Source of the DNA: Oegoconia quadripuncta
Lineage: Eukaryota; Arthropoda; Insecta; Lepidoptera; Autostichidae
Direction of reading: 5' to 3'
NCBI GenBank assembly: GCA_949316235.1
Contig: OX438755.1
Location: 20,421,151-20,485,150 of the forward strand
DNA length: 64,000 bases
The position numbers and the translations under genes were made by a program. Positions 1 through 10,039 of the stretch are shown piece after piece (the stretch's first letter is position 1; each line of letters opens with the position of its first letter). Below the pieces are notes generated by a model, which was given only the letters and a program-made list of their open reading frames with translations, was not told the origin of the DNA and did no database searches.

Positions 1-60
1 TTTATAAACTAAGGTCAAGAGATACATTAAGACAAATATTTAAAGAAATTTTAATTTGTT

Positions 61-210
61 GTTGTTGTGTTCCGGTTGTCAGAGATAAGATAGCCAGTCC
101 CCCAAATGTGTTGGGGTTTCCGGGTCAGTGCGCTTCCACCGTCGACCTCATCTTCACTTAACATCAGGTGTGATTGAGAACAAGTGCGAACCCGTCGTGC
201 ATAAAAAAAA
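61..210 (+). mobile_element. SINE A, 3' part
   Basis: 5'-truncated copy of the commonest repeat in the window. It lacks the tRNA-like head, starts at the TTGTGTTCCGGTTGTCAG segment and ends in GTGCATAAAAAAAA. The full-length form is described at 19942-20292. Confidence 0.85.
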
Positions 211-478
211 ATATTTGTGGAAAGTCCCTTAGTCGCCTTTTACGATTTACGTGGGACTGAAAAGTTGATTGACATACACGTCTAATAGTGAACTTAAAAC
301 TCAAAAACAAGTAAGTAATACTTTTGAATCGCACCGCAATTATAGAAAAACCTCGTCACAAAATCATTATAACGTAACAATAGTGGGATAAGTAGACTGT
401 AATTACTTAAACAATTGAGACTGTACGATGACCCTAACATTACCAGTGTAAGATGGGCGTGCGATGCCATCGGAGATG

Positions 479-650
479 TTTTTTTCCACGACGGGTTACT
501 TCACTCACACCTGATGTCAAGTGAAAATGAGGTCGAAGGTGGAAGCGTACTCACCCGGAAACCCCAACACATTTGGAGGACTTATCTCTGACAACCGGAA
601 CACAACGATGCTTTTAACATTGCTGCTTGGCGGCAGATTTAGATAAGATG
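479..650 (-). mobile_element. SINE A, 3' part
   Basis: Minus-strand copy starting in a T-run and running to GGCGGCAGATTTAGATAAGATG, where the tRNA-like head is missing. It faces the copy at 61-210 across 270 bp, in which nothing is recognised. Confidence 0.85.
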
Positions 651-709
651 TTATTGTTATTATATGAATAATGAGACAGCTATGTCCATGCTTGCTTATA
701 ATAAATAAG

Positions 710-770
710 GGAATAAGAACCAGTTATCTGTTTACGTTAGCCACATAAACAGATAACTGGTTCTTATTCC
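710..770. repeat. perfect 25-bp inverted repeat
   Basis: Arms at 710-734 and 746-770 are exact reverse complements around an 11-bp loop. The arm is made from the LINE coding fragment next to it, so it looks like a fold-back duplication at the end of that fragment. Confidence 0.85.
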
Positions 771-873
771 TTGTACTAACATTGTGCCTGTCACTATTTT
801 TAGCGAATAAGGTTATATTTTTTTTTGCATATAACAAATTCTCATAAATGTATTGAGATGCCATTGTATTGAT
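727..873 (-). pseudogene. LINE reverse transcriptase C-terminal fragment
   Basis: Translates to SQYIYENLLYAKKN followed by HNVSTRNKNQL. The copy at 55936-56331 has SQYIYENLMYVRKN and HNVNTRYKNKL at the same spacing, so this is the same CR1/Jockey-like family. It is a short piece of the ORF2 C-terminus, cut on both sides, with a 25-bp fold-back at its downstream end. Non-functional. The clade is inferred from the general Y-IYE / HN-NTR pattern of arthropod LINEs. Confidence 0.75.
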
Positions 874-1489
874 ATTATATATGATGAAGATATTAATGGA
901 CGGAGTAAACCCTGTTACCGTCACGTTTTTGGTTATGGTTTAGTTTGGGTATTATCGTTCTAAATTAACGCGATTAGCTCCCAACTTAAACTGGAAGTAT
1001 AACCTAATGACAATGATAAACGAATTCGACCATAGACATGATAATACGAGTGTTGGACTGCGCACGTCACACACAATAGACTCTTCACGTTTTAATCACT
1101 GTTACCAAATGGAGTTTTAAAATAATAGAAATGGACGTCACTAGACGAAGTCAAGAAGATTTCTATTCATACCTGTAACATGACCATTGTCTTTAAAAAT
1201 CTGAGAACAAGAGTTAATAAAACATGGTCTATATATATTATTAGTGTGTATCCCATCAATAAGCCTTACATTAACCTAACTGAGAAAAAAATTAAAGTGG
1301 GTGTGCGTATCCTACCGATTGCACTAGTTTTCTCCATAACCTTAACTTTATCGTGCATTAGTATACTTTGCTATTGCCAGGCTTGTCAGTAAGTTTCCTT
1401 ATCAACTCATAACTCATAATTTACCATAACTCATAATTTGGGAATTACATAAATTTGAATTTGTTTAATTCACATTAACACAATAGAAT
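874..1489. other. unassigned AT-rich sequence
   Basis: No gene recognised. The 70-aa reading frame at 1180-1392 has a hydrophobic C-terminal half but no known motif, and no duplicate or upstream signal supports it. Confidence 0.5.
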
Positions 1490-1757
1490 AATAATAAATA
1501 AATATCTTTGCACATACACACAGCGCCATCTAGTTCCACACTAAGCAACTAGGCTGGTATTATATAGATACCAGATAGTTGATAAACTACACAAATGCAT
1601 TTTTTTTGTAAATAAATACGTATATAAATGAAAAACATCCATAACTCGGGAACACATGTCTGTATTCATCACACAAACATATGCCTCTAGCGGGATTCGA
1701 ACGCGCAACCTTTTGGTATAACAGCAGAGTTTCTAACCACTACACCAAACAAGTCGT
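1490..1757 (-). mobile_element. SINE B (tRNA-derived)
   Basis: Minus-strand copy. The reverse strand reads a tRNA-like head (GACGACTTGTTTGGTGTAGTGG, B-box-like GGTTGCG..TTCGAATCCCGC), then TTTGTGTGATGAATAC, a central TTTATTTACAAAAAAAATG and a tail TTTATTATTATT. It abuts the end of the composite element at 1758-3643. Confidence 0.85.
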
Positions 1758-1908
1758 CAATTACTTAGCTATTGTAACGGACATTGTCATATTTTATTTG
1801 TTAACCACTAGTAGTTTATTTACAATGCATTATTAAAGATATTTATTTGACACCGCACAATGACAATAGTAATAACAAAAATAACAAGAAAATTATAACA
1901 GCAACCAT

Positions 1909-3231
1909 CATGAGTAGCTTGACCACACGCGATATAGTTCACCACACGTTATATCGCGCGCATCTATCAAAATGCTCACTTTGGCAGATGACCGCGATAA
2001 AATTACAATACAGGGACCAGCATGGGTAGCTTGACCACACGTGATATAGTTCATCACACGTTATATCGCGCGCATCTATCAAAATACTTACTTGGCAGAT
2101 AACCGCGATAAAATTACAATACAGGGAACAGCATGGATAGCTTGACCACACGCGATATAGTTCATCACACGTTATATCGCGTGCATCTATCAAAATGCTC
2201 ACTTTGGCAGTTGACCGCGATAAAATTACAATACAGGGACCAGCATGGGTAGCTTGACCACACGCGATATAGTTCATCATACGTTATATCGCGCGCATCT
2301 ATCAAAATGCTCACTTTGGCAGATAACCGCGATAAAATTACAATACAGGGACCAGCATGGGTAGCTTGACCACACGCGATATAGTTCACCACACGTTATA
2401 TCGCGTGCATCTATCAAAATGCTCACTTTGGCAGATGACCGCGATAAAATTACAATACAGGGACCAGCATGGGTAGCTTGACCACACGCGATATAGTTCA
2501 CCACACGTTATAGCGCGTGCATCTATCAAAATGCTCACTTTGGCAGTTGACCGCGATAAAATTACAATACAGGGACCAGCATGGATAGCTTGACCACACG
2601 CGATATAGTTCACCACACGTTTATCGCGTGCATCTATCAAAATGCTCACTTTGGCAGATGACCGCGATAAAATTACAATACAGGGACCAGCATGGGTAGC
2701 TTGACCACACGCGATATAGTTCACCACACGTTATATCGCGTGCATCTATCAAAATGCTCACTTTGGCAGTTGACCGCGATAAAATTACAATACAGGGACC
2801 AGCATGGATAGCTTGACCACACACGATATAGTTCATCACACGTTATATCGCGTGCATCTATCAAAATGCTCACTTTGGCAGTTGACCGCGATAAAATTAC
2901 AATACAAGAACCAGCATGGGTAGCTTGACCACACGCGATATAGTTCATCATACGTTATATCGCGCGCATCTATCAAAATGCTCACTTTGGCAGATGACCG
3001 CGATAAAATTACAATACAGGGACCAGCATGGGTAGCTTGACCACACGCGATATAGTTCATCACACGTTATATCGCGTGCATCTATCAAAATACTCACTTT
3101 GGCAGTTAACCGCGATAAAATTACAATACAGGGACCAGCATGGGTAGCTTGACCACACGCGATATAGTTTATCACATGTTATATAGCGCGCATCTTTCAA
3201 AATGCTCACTTTGGCCGATGACCGCGATAAA
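1909..3231 (-). repeat. 112-bp minisatellite, about 12 units
   Basis: Units start with CATGGGTAGCTTGACC at 1909, 2021, 2132, 2244, 2356, 2468, 2580, 2691, 2803, 2915, 3027 and 3139, so the period is 111-112 bp. Each unit holds an inverted repeat, GCGATATA and TATATCGC about 12 bp apart, plus a second ACCGCGATAAAATT. Units differ at a few sites (CAYCACACG, GCGYGCATC, GATGACC or GTTGACC). Reading frames of 60-113 aa on the minus strand are by-products of a period that lacks stops. Confidence 0.95.
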
Positions 3232-3355
3232 ATTTGTGATAAAATATATCACAGGTTGTCATGCTACCACTGTAGAGTTTCTGTGTAATGAAGTGAGGGA
3301 AGTGCGATGTCAAAAATAGACTCCATCTCAGCATAAGCTGTAGCATTTGAGTCAA

Positions 3356-3643
3356 AATCAGCATCAGCCCGTAAACATCCTGCAGGCAGTCCTTCCCTCG
3401 TATATAGTCCACCATACTGGACCAATGCCGGTTAGGGACTTCACATACCTTTGAATTTTTATTTCCCAGGCATGCAGGTTTCCTCACGATGTTTTCCTTC
3501 ACCGTTTAAGAGCAGTCGCATAGATGCACATAAGTAATTCAATTAAATTTTAAAACTCATTGATACATTGGCCAGTCTGGAAATCGAATCCGGACCTTCT
3601 AAATTGGGAGACCACGTTTTAACCGCTGAGCGACCGACGCTCC
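3356..3643 (-). mobile_element. SINE C module of the composite element
   Basis: The reverse strand reads a tRNA-like head (GAGCGTCGGTCGCTCAGCGG, GGTCCGGATTCGATTTCC), AAACGGTGAAGGAAAACATC, CATGCCTGGGAAATAAAAA and a CTGATGCTGATTTTGACTC end. Solo copies at 23836 and 37913 end in TGATGATGATGATT instead. Confidence 0.85.
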
Positions 3644-4404
3644 AGCAATTGAGTACTACACTATAATAATGTATTACTAATATACGTATTGTGTACATGT
3701 TTCAGTAAATAAATACATGTGCAACTGCCAGAAAGAATAGTAAATTTTTGATTCCACAGAATACTACTATTCTGTACTAGGAGCATGACGAGCATTTCAT
3801 TTGGACGAAATATACAACTAGCCCACTCTCACGTCTTTTTTTCACGTCACAGCGTGGCTCTACCACTACAAAACGTTGCGTCGTGTGCGACAATGTCATG
3901 CTACGCGGGCTGGTTGTTTCAACGCGACACATGCTCAGTGGAGAACGTTTTGGAAACCTATTGTTATTAATTCTATAATATGCAGTCGGAATCCAAATAA
4001 ATTTTTTCCTCTTTTTCATTAATGTAACGATTTCGTTTTTTTCCAAACAATAATGTTTTTAGGTAATTTGAAGTTCTACATTGGGAGATCTGAAAGCCAG
4101 CGCTGCGTAATCTATCGCAGAATGAACTGAGTGCTACCCATTTGTGTGCGCCGCAACACATGTTAACTTTGTGCACAGCATGGCTAATACAGCTTAAAAC
4201 GATTCGAGTGAGAAAGAGTCGCGCGCGACATAGTCTCACTCTCTTGCAGCTGATTGGCTGTCGCTTGACAGCTGTCAACTTGACCGCCAACCGGCTTTGA
4301 GAATTTATCGACTCTTATGTCACTCCAGTCGCGCTAAGTTGTAGTAGCACTGCAGCTTTATTGTATTTATTTTTACTCGATATCCCCAGGAAGGAGGGTA
4401 ATGT
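3644..4404. other. unassigned, with a repeat G fragment
   Basis: No gene recognised. 3779-3960 shares GGACGAAATATACAACTA and the CATGCTACG-GGGCTGG block with 7236-7340; its CGACACATGCTCAGTGGAG matches, inverted, the block at 62385-62480. The 61-105 aa frames on both strands lack known motifs. Confidence 0.5.
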
Positions 4405-4520
4405 TTTTCAGGTGTATGTATGTAGATTTCTATATTACCTGCTATAGGCTAAACGGGGTTACCGATTATCAAATGCAAAGTGTCGTTAGATTCGTCTTGG
4501 TCACCAAAGCACCAAAGTGT
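4405..4520 (+). repeat. repeat F fragment
   Basis: GTATGTATGTAGATTTCTAT, then GCTATAGGCTAAAC and GTGTCGTTAGATTCGTC. Related copies lie at 36530-36700 (minus), 47985-48140 and 60262-60303. Confidence 0.65.
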
Positions 4521-4561
4521 TATAGGTAGGATATATTTTGCATACATGACGTCAACTGCTG

Positions 4562-4750
4562 AACATAAGCCTCCCCCATAGAGCGACCGGTCGGAAGCGG
4601 CCTGCATCCAGCGACCTTCCACGACCCTCAGCAGGTCGTCTGTCTACCTTGAGAGTGGACGTCCTATACACTGCCCTTGCCGGTACATGGTCTCCACTCG
4701 AGAACTTTAACGAGCACTTCTTCGAGTTATGTGCCCTATAATTTGATTAT
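4562..4750. repeat. LINE-derived fragment
   Basis: Contains AACATAAGCCTCCCCCATAG, GGCCTGCATCCAGCGAC and GGTCTCCACTCGAGAACTTT. The same blocks occur in order at 48995-49250 and in part at 45558-45612. I recognise these as parts of a common lepidopteran RTE-like LINE, but this is recall, not proof. Confidence 0.55.
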
Positions 4751-4788
4751 TAAATACGAAAATTTGAATGTTTGTTTGTAATGAAACG

Positions 4789-4960
4789 AAATGAAATGAA
4801 AATCATTTATTCATGTAGGCAATACAATATGCACTTATGAACGTCACTTGTTTTTTAAACTACCACGAACTCGGAACGCGACCACTACTGAGAAGAGCTA
4901 GCGAGAAACTCAGAGGGTTTGTCTTTTTCAATCAGTCATTTACAATCTAGAAAGGTTACA
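4789..4960 (-). mobile_element. LINE 3' end
   Basis: Reverse strand ends in CATTTCATTTCGTTTC after an AATAAATGATTTTCAT-type tail. AGCGAGAAACTCAGAGGG matches the conserved region also seen inverted at 57530-57560. 5'-truncated. Confidence 0.6.
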
Positions 4961-5529
4961 ACAATTTTTATAGGTCGTCTTGTCTTGTTTGTAGCTCTAT
5001 CACGACGAAAGGTACGAACGGGATTGGATGAAATTTGCTATAGGTAGAATATATCCTGGATTAAGACATAGTATACTTCCCGATAAAGTGAGTAGTTCCC
5101 GTGGGATAAACAAATGAAACAAATCCGCGATAAATGTCCACCCAAGCCGCGTGCTGAAAACTAGTTTATTTATAATTTATTGCTTTTCTGTTTATTGTAT
5201 CGAGTTGTATTGTTCTAGTTCTTATTTATTCATTTCACAATCGCTTAAGGTCATTGAGTTCTTCCAAGGCGCGGAGAAAACGTCTCGTCTCTCCTACAAC
5301 CTCTAAGCTAATAAAGCGTGCACTTGTGATTAGTATGTAAGCTATGAAAACTGTCAATGATGTCGCACATGTTCGTGACATTCTCTAAGTAGATACAACA
5401 TTCAGTAATTGTTTAATTTCAAGGTTGTAGATCGACGAGGTTACACTGCTGTAACGTTTTCCTGTAACTACTGTTTCATTTTTAAAATATTTATGTCGCA
5501 GATAGCGATAAATTAGCGACGGAATTTCA
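4961..5529. other. unassigned sequence
   Basis: No gene or recognised repeat of any length. The only simple repeat, (ATCA)n, begins at its right edge and belongs to the next LINE. Confidence 0.5.
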
Positions 5530-5777
5530 ATCAATCAATCAATCAAGTACACTTTATTGCACAAAAATTCTACAATGCACTTTCTACCAGACAACCTTTG
5601 GGTTGAGAAAAGAGTAGAACGGAATAAGTAGAGTTGTGCACCAATAACTTAAAAAATATATAACATAATAGATACTAAACAATAGATATAAACTTACATA
5701 CGTTAGATATGAACATCAACTTACATGCAATGATAGTGTAAAATATACCTACATATATAGTGATAAATTATTATATA

Positions 5778-6610
5778 CAGGGCGTCCCAAAGTTATGGGA
5801 CATGAAGGGGAAGTACCTTAAATATCGTAGATAGTGAATTTTGCTCAAAGAAGACTTTATGTTATTTTTAAAAGTTAGTAATTCTGCATTCATAGATTTT
5901 CTAAAAATTATTTGCTTCGGCTGGGAATCGAACCGACTCAAATGTGAAAAAAAAAACACCCTACTTTTATGATGCCAATCGAAAGAATAGCTAAAAAATA
6001 ATAACTCTGCCTAAGTAACATAGTATTTTAAAAGAAAGGAACAACGTGAAATTAATCATTTTAATCAAATAAAAAACATACATGAAACTGCCGTAGTCAA
6101 TTAAGTAGGTATTTTTTTGTAAATTAATTAATTAAATGCTCAAAATGTGATCCCTCTTCTCTTACGCAAATCGCCAATCTTTTAATGAGCCCGCTGCCTG
6201 TTGATTTTCTAATCATTTTATGGTGAACACTCGATGTGATATGGCACAATTCTGTTTGCAACTCGCCTACGTTCTCGTATCGCTTTTTGTATAGCATATC
6301 TTTCACGTATCCCCAAAAGAAGAAATCTAATGGTGTGAGGTCCGGGGATCTTTCTTTTAAAATACTATGTTACTTAGGCAGAGTTATTATTTTTTAGCTA
6401 TTCTTTCGATTGGCATCATAAAAGTAGGGTGTTTTTTTTTTCACATTTAAGTCGGTTCGATTCCCAGCCGAAGCAAGTAATTTTTAGAAAATCTATGAAT
6501 GCAGAATTACTAACTTTTAAAAATAACATAAAGTCTTCTTTGAGCAAAATTCACTATCTACGATATTTAAGGTACTTCCCCTTCATGTCCCATAACTTTG
6601 GGACGCCCTG
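5778..6610 (-). mobile_element. internally deleted copy of the D,D40D transposon
   Basis: 833 bp, flanked by TA on both sides (5776-5777, 6611-6612). It has the same 268-bp terminal repeats as the element at 13499-15618. Between them, 6046-6350 matches only the last part of the transposase gene and its 3' flank. At about 6350 the sequence jumps from the codons for RSPDLTPLDFFF to the opposite terminal repeat (GGGGATC joined to TTTCTTTTAAAATAC), so roughly 1.3 kb is missing. It cannot move on its own, but both ends are intact. Confidence 0.93.
6124..6350 (-). pseudogene. transposase C-terminal remnant
   Basis: Codes for the last 75 or so residues of the 353-aa transposase at 14211-15272; the open part from the internal Met is 60 aa and identical to that protein's C-terminus as far as I can read. 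It lacks the first two catalytic aspartates. The deletion removed the promoter-side half. Confidence 0.93.
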
Positions 6611-7235
6611 TATACATATATGTGACACCAAGCAAAGAAAATATTGGACACTAAAATTATCAAATCTCAGAACCGCGAATATGGCAACAGTCAAGACACT
6701 AGAAAATGTGCCTTGACTTGTGCTCTAAAAGTAAATGATGATTGTGCACTACGTATAGACTCGGGAAGGGCGTTCCATAAACGAATTGCCTGCAGAGTAT
6801 AAGATTTGCTATATTAATTGGACATATTGGGGGGAACGTAAAGCCGAAAGTTATCGGACGAACGAAGGGGGAGACTGTGTGTGGAAGACAGAAATAGGAA
6901 GCATTTTTTTAAATACATAGGAGTCACCGGGTTAAACAGAACGGAGTAGAGGAGTGAAAGAATGTGGAGATGTCTGCGTTGATATACAGAGAGCCATTTC
7001 AGCTGGTTTCGATAAAAAGATACCTGGTCATATTTACGTAGGCCATAGATGAACCGTATCGCCAGGTTTTGTAGTCGCTCAAGCTTGTTTGTCAGCTCAA
7101 CAGTTAGATCTGGATAACAACAGTCATATATCGGTCTAGTTTATCTAGTCTAATATCGGTAGAAGAAGGGCTTGTGCTAACGTTATTTATAATTTGGACG
7201 GTCGTATGAATATATTTATAGCATGAAAGGTGCGA

Positions 7236-7340
7236 TTAACGTTTATGTCATTCGTCCTGCTCATTCGCTTGGACGAAATATACAACTATCCCACTCTCAG
7301 TGGTATGTCATGCTACGGGGGCTGGTGGCGCTGCATGGTA
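7236..7340 (+). repeat. repeat G-related fragment
   Basis: Shares GGACGAAATATACAACTA and CATGCTACG-GGGCTGG with 3779-3910. No coding potential. Confidence 0.55.
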
Positions 7341-7370
7341 TCGCTGAATAAATGGCGCGGTGACAATTAA

Positions 7371-7560
7371 ACTAAACTTCAAACTTCAAGCATTTATTTC
7401 AACGTAAGATACATGATATCATTTGTTGAATGTCAATTTAAATCTATTGCAAATAAAAATAGGGCTTAAGCGTCTTTCGGTCAATCAGTATGTCCAAGCT
7501 ACCACCGCTTCGGAAAGGGAAATCATCTGTGGGAAAAGCGCGCTTTTCTTTTTTTTTATA
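7371..7560 (-). mobile_element. LINE 3' end
   Basis: ACTTCAAACTTCAAGCATTT at the left is the reverse of a (TTTGAAG)n tail; TGTCCAAGCTACCACCGCTT and GGGAAATCATCTGTGGGAAA follow. The copy at 59429-59650 is nearly the same along its whole length. Confidence 0.7.
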
Positions 7561-7640
7561 TATATAAAAGTATACAACTAATACAATTTTATAATTTTTG
7601 AGAGCTGGGCGAAGTATACCAATGCCAATAAACCAATGCT

Positions 7641-7715
7641 AACTATGCCAATACCTTCTATTTCACTTACCTAATATGCCCTAAGTTTTTCGTTACTAAA
7701 ACTCATCCGGTATAT
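7641..7715 (+). repeat. short repeat H
   Basis: AACTATGCCAATACCTTC, CTTACCTAATATGCCCTA and ACTCATCCGGTATA in this order within 75 bp. Five further copies are listed below. Confidence 0.75.
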
Positions 7716-8062
7716 CCAGCTGATTTCCTTTTAGCTCGTCATGAAACTTACTGAAATTTAAAAGGGAGAGTTTACCGGCGGGGAGAGATAAGCGATCGTT
7801 CAACGATAAGATGCTGGTAAATGTTGGTAGATAATGCTTTGTTGCATACCACTCTTCTTACACGTGGTGTTCATCACTTCACTTGTCTTGTACACGTGTG
7901 TCACGAGGCCGATCATGGTAATTCTGTTCGTCGAGTGAAAAATATTTCATAACTTCACTTTTGTATTGCGTACTTTCAAATAGTTATGGAAATCTCAAGT
8001 GTGGTTATCGCATTTTAACTGTGATAGAATTTTATAAAATTGATGCTCTAAACGTCATAATA
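7716..8062. other. unassigned sequence
   Basis: Nothing recognised. Confidence 0.5.
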
Positions 8063-8429
8063 TTGGGTCTTTACCTATGAAATTGGAGTTTTTTTTTCTT
8101 CGTTAATCATACGTACCAATTCCTGCGATTTTCAAAGCTATATTTCAAGGTTTCACATGAAATATTTTTTAATTGCTGGGCTAAATCACATAATAAAAAA
8201 AATTTGAACAGAACTCTTTTCATGTGCTTCACATAATCATTTCTTAGATTCGCTGAAACTTTTATAAAGCGGTTACTTTTAACAATTAACGCTGCCTATA
8301 CTTAACTTAATGTTATGCGATAATACACACAAAGTTTAGCTAAATTTGTATTTGCCGTTCCCAAAAAAAAAAACAAAAATGTTTGTATGGAGAAAACAGT
8401 CTTAATGAAATTCTTCCTACAAAACGCCA
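8063..8429 (+). mobile_element. TTGGGTC MITE, right end missing
   Basis: Starts TTGGGTCTTTACCTATGAAA after TA, and follows the copies at 36713 and 39560 through to AAAACGCCA. It stops there, lacking the terminal repeat. No reading frame. Confidence 0.85.
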
Positions 8430-8793
8430 TAATATAAAATATTCTATAAGTTTCTTGAGCTTTTTCTCAAAGGAAGACTAAATTCCTGACGCCTGGTTAC
8501 TTAAACATTATTGTGATTGATTGATCGATTATGTATCTATTTCTCATGGCACAGGAAATAATAGTTTAAAGCGAAGTTCGGTTAGTTAAATTTGTGTTGC
8601 AAGGCTTTGTGAGTATATTATTTTTCCAAACCTTCAACACTCACTCATTACATAGTACATAACCATAATGTCATAAAAACAGTCCGACTCTGAGTCAGTT
8701 TCACTCACGCGGGGTTCTGTAGTACTATACAGATTCGAATTGACTTATGTCATGGACTACATAATTAAGTTTGTTGGTAACTGACAATTTAAA
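8430..8793. other. unassigned sequence
   Basis: Nothing recognised. Confidence 0.5.
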
Positions 8794-8937
8794 TTTATAA
8801 TAAGTATTTATTTACAAAAAAAATGTATTTATGTAGTACATCAACCATGTGGTATCCACAACACAAGCCTATAGTTGCTTACTGTGGAACTAGATGGTGC
8901 TGTGTATACGTCTAAGGATATTTATTTCTTTAGGTAA
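8794..8937 (+). mobile_element. SINE B, 3' part
   Basis: TTATAATAAGTATTTATTTAC, GTGGTATCCACAACACAAG and ACTAGATGGTGCTGTGT, ending in AAGGATATTTATTT. The tRNA-like head is missing. Confidence 0.8.
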
Positions 8938-9524
8938 AATTCAAGCTAGATATGTTTGATATTTACTGTTTGTCAATTTTTAATTTACTGTTTTGTGATA
9001 ATGAGGGTTTTTCAAAAGCCGATAGTTTCAATAGATGGCGCTGACTCAAAGTCATATGTCAAAATCAGAGACAATCCATTTATATACGTATTTACTTGAC
9101 AAATTCAAATAATTTGAACAACGCACATAATTTCAGAATTAAGCCGCAGATTAATAATAAGAGCTGTTGTTTTAAGAGGGAAACTTGATTTTATTGCAAC
9201 ACCGTCTAATTGCTATAGCTGACCTTCGCTTTTTTATATTGTCGCCCTGAAAACTTCTGATTCCTCGCTTTGTCAGTCTGTTCAAATTTATCTTCCTCAC
9301 AAACCGAAAGGTATCGAAACAAAAAACAATTTCTTTTTGACTACAGCTGCGTCATATTCCTTTTTTAAAAAAAGAATTAATATAGTATTTGGTTGTGGAT
9401 CAAAAAGGTATAAAAACTAGGATAGTTTCAAAATTTCTATAATTTTTCATTTCAGAACTAGGCCTCTGACATGGACCGACGCACGGACAGACAGAATTGA
9501 ATAAATAAAATAAATAATAAATAA
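8938..9524. other. unassigned sequence
   Basis: Nothing recognised apart from TTTCAATAGATGGCGCTGAC, a wording common in insect repeats. Confidence 0.45.
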
Positions 9525-9665
9525 AATGTATTTATTCATCACAAAAAAGAAAACACAAGCATACATAGAATTGTGAACCACAGTATTGTGATGAATGGGT
9601 AGGGACCCAGCAGTGTTGCTGATTTTCAGTCCCCCCCCCCCTGTAGAGTAGTTGCTGCCACCAAA
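9525..9665 (-). mobile_element. LINE 3' end
   Basis: The reverse strand reads GGTGGCAGCAACTACTCTAC, a G-run, GACTGAAAATCAGCAA and GTCCCTACCCATTCATCAC, then an AATAAAT tail. The plus-strand copy at 55575-55700 has the same order. Confidence 0.7.
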
Positions 9666-10039
9666 GAAAGTATTTGAAATTATTTTAAGAAAACAAAGAT
9701 AGTAATTGACTCAATTCTTACTTCTGGACTCTTCTCGGGCCCTTCAGATACGGAACTCTAAAACGACTAACTACAAAAAAATGACAATCTCTTACGAAAT
9801 AGTTTGGTAACATTCGGTGCGTGCGTGTGCGCCTACATAGATATATAATATAGTTTCCTTACGTACGCAGCGGTTCGCCTTGCTTTGATTTCCGTGTCGA
9901 GTGTTTTTCACAATGACCTTTTCAAATCAATTCTGTCCATTAATAAAAAAAACTAAGTTTTTTTTTATTTTAAGACGTCGCACTACTGCTGGCTCGAAGT
10001 CTGGCGATCACCTCGCTCAACGCTTTACTTTCTGGGAAA
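9666..10039. other. unassigned sequence
   Basis: Nothing recognised. Confidence 0.5.

Larger units (their letters stand above)
1758..3643 (-). mobile_element. composite SINE-minisatellite element, long copy
   Basis: Read on the minus strand the order is SINE C (3643-3356), a linker (3355-3232) with a block running GACTCAAATGCTACAGC to CTACAGTGGTAGCATGAC, a 12-unit 112-bp minisatellite (3231-1909), then a 3' segment with TGTGCGGTGTCAAATAAATATC. The plus-strand copy at 31190-32361 has the same modules in the same order but only 3 units. This organisation resembles SINE-VNTR composite retroelements. An inverted segmental duplication is the alternative. Confidence 0.65.
5530..7170 (-). pseudogene. 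decayed LINE, ORF2 C-terminus to 3' tail, with nested transposon
   Basis: On the minus strand, 7170-6700 translates as YPDLTVELTNKLERLQNLAI, then RFIYGLRKYDQVSFYRNQLK, WLSVYQRRHLHILSLLYSVLF and TPMYLKKC. This is the typical C-terminal region of a LINE reverse transcriptase (LQNLAIRFIYGLR, QLKWL, R-HLHIL). A frameshift after about 6830 and further changes break it. The 3' end is at 5530, where the tail (TTGA)n follows GTGCAATAAAGTG. The DNA transposon 5778-6610 sits in its 3' untranslated part. Confidence 0.75.

Noticed and set aside
1939..3175. A ladder of 60-113 aa minus-strand frames (YIACGQATHAGPC-type) over the minisatellite
   Set aside because: All translate the 112-bp unit; 112 is not a multiple of three, so each frame closes after one or two units. 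No start or domain evidence.
1909..3231. CRISPR-like array
   Set aside because: Units are contiguous copies of 112 bp with no variable spacers, in a eukaryotic setting.
5771..5959. Recurring 62-aa frame MFFFSHLSRFDSQPK- (also 6429, 13492, 15437)
   Set aside because: Lies wholly inside the terminal inverted repeats; repeated because the repeat is. Extensions at 6716 and 15769 run into flanking DNA.
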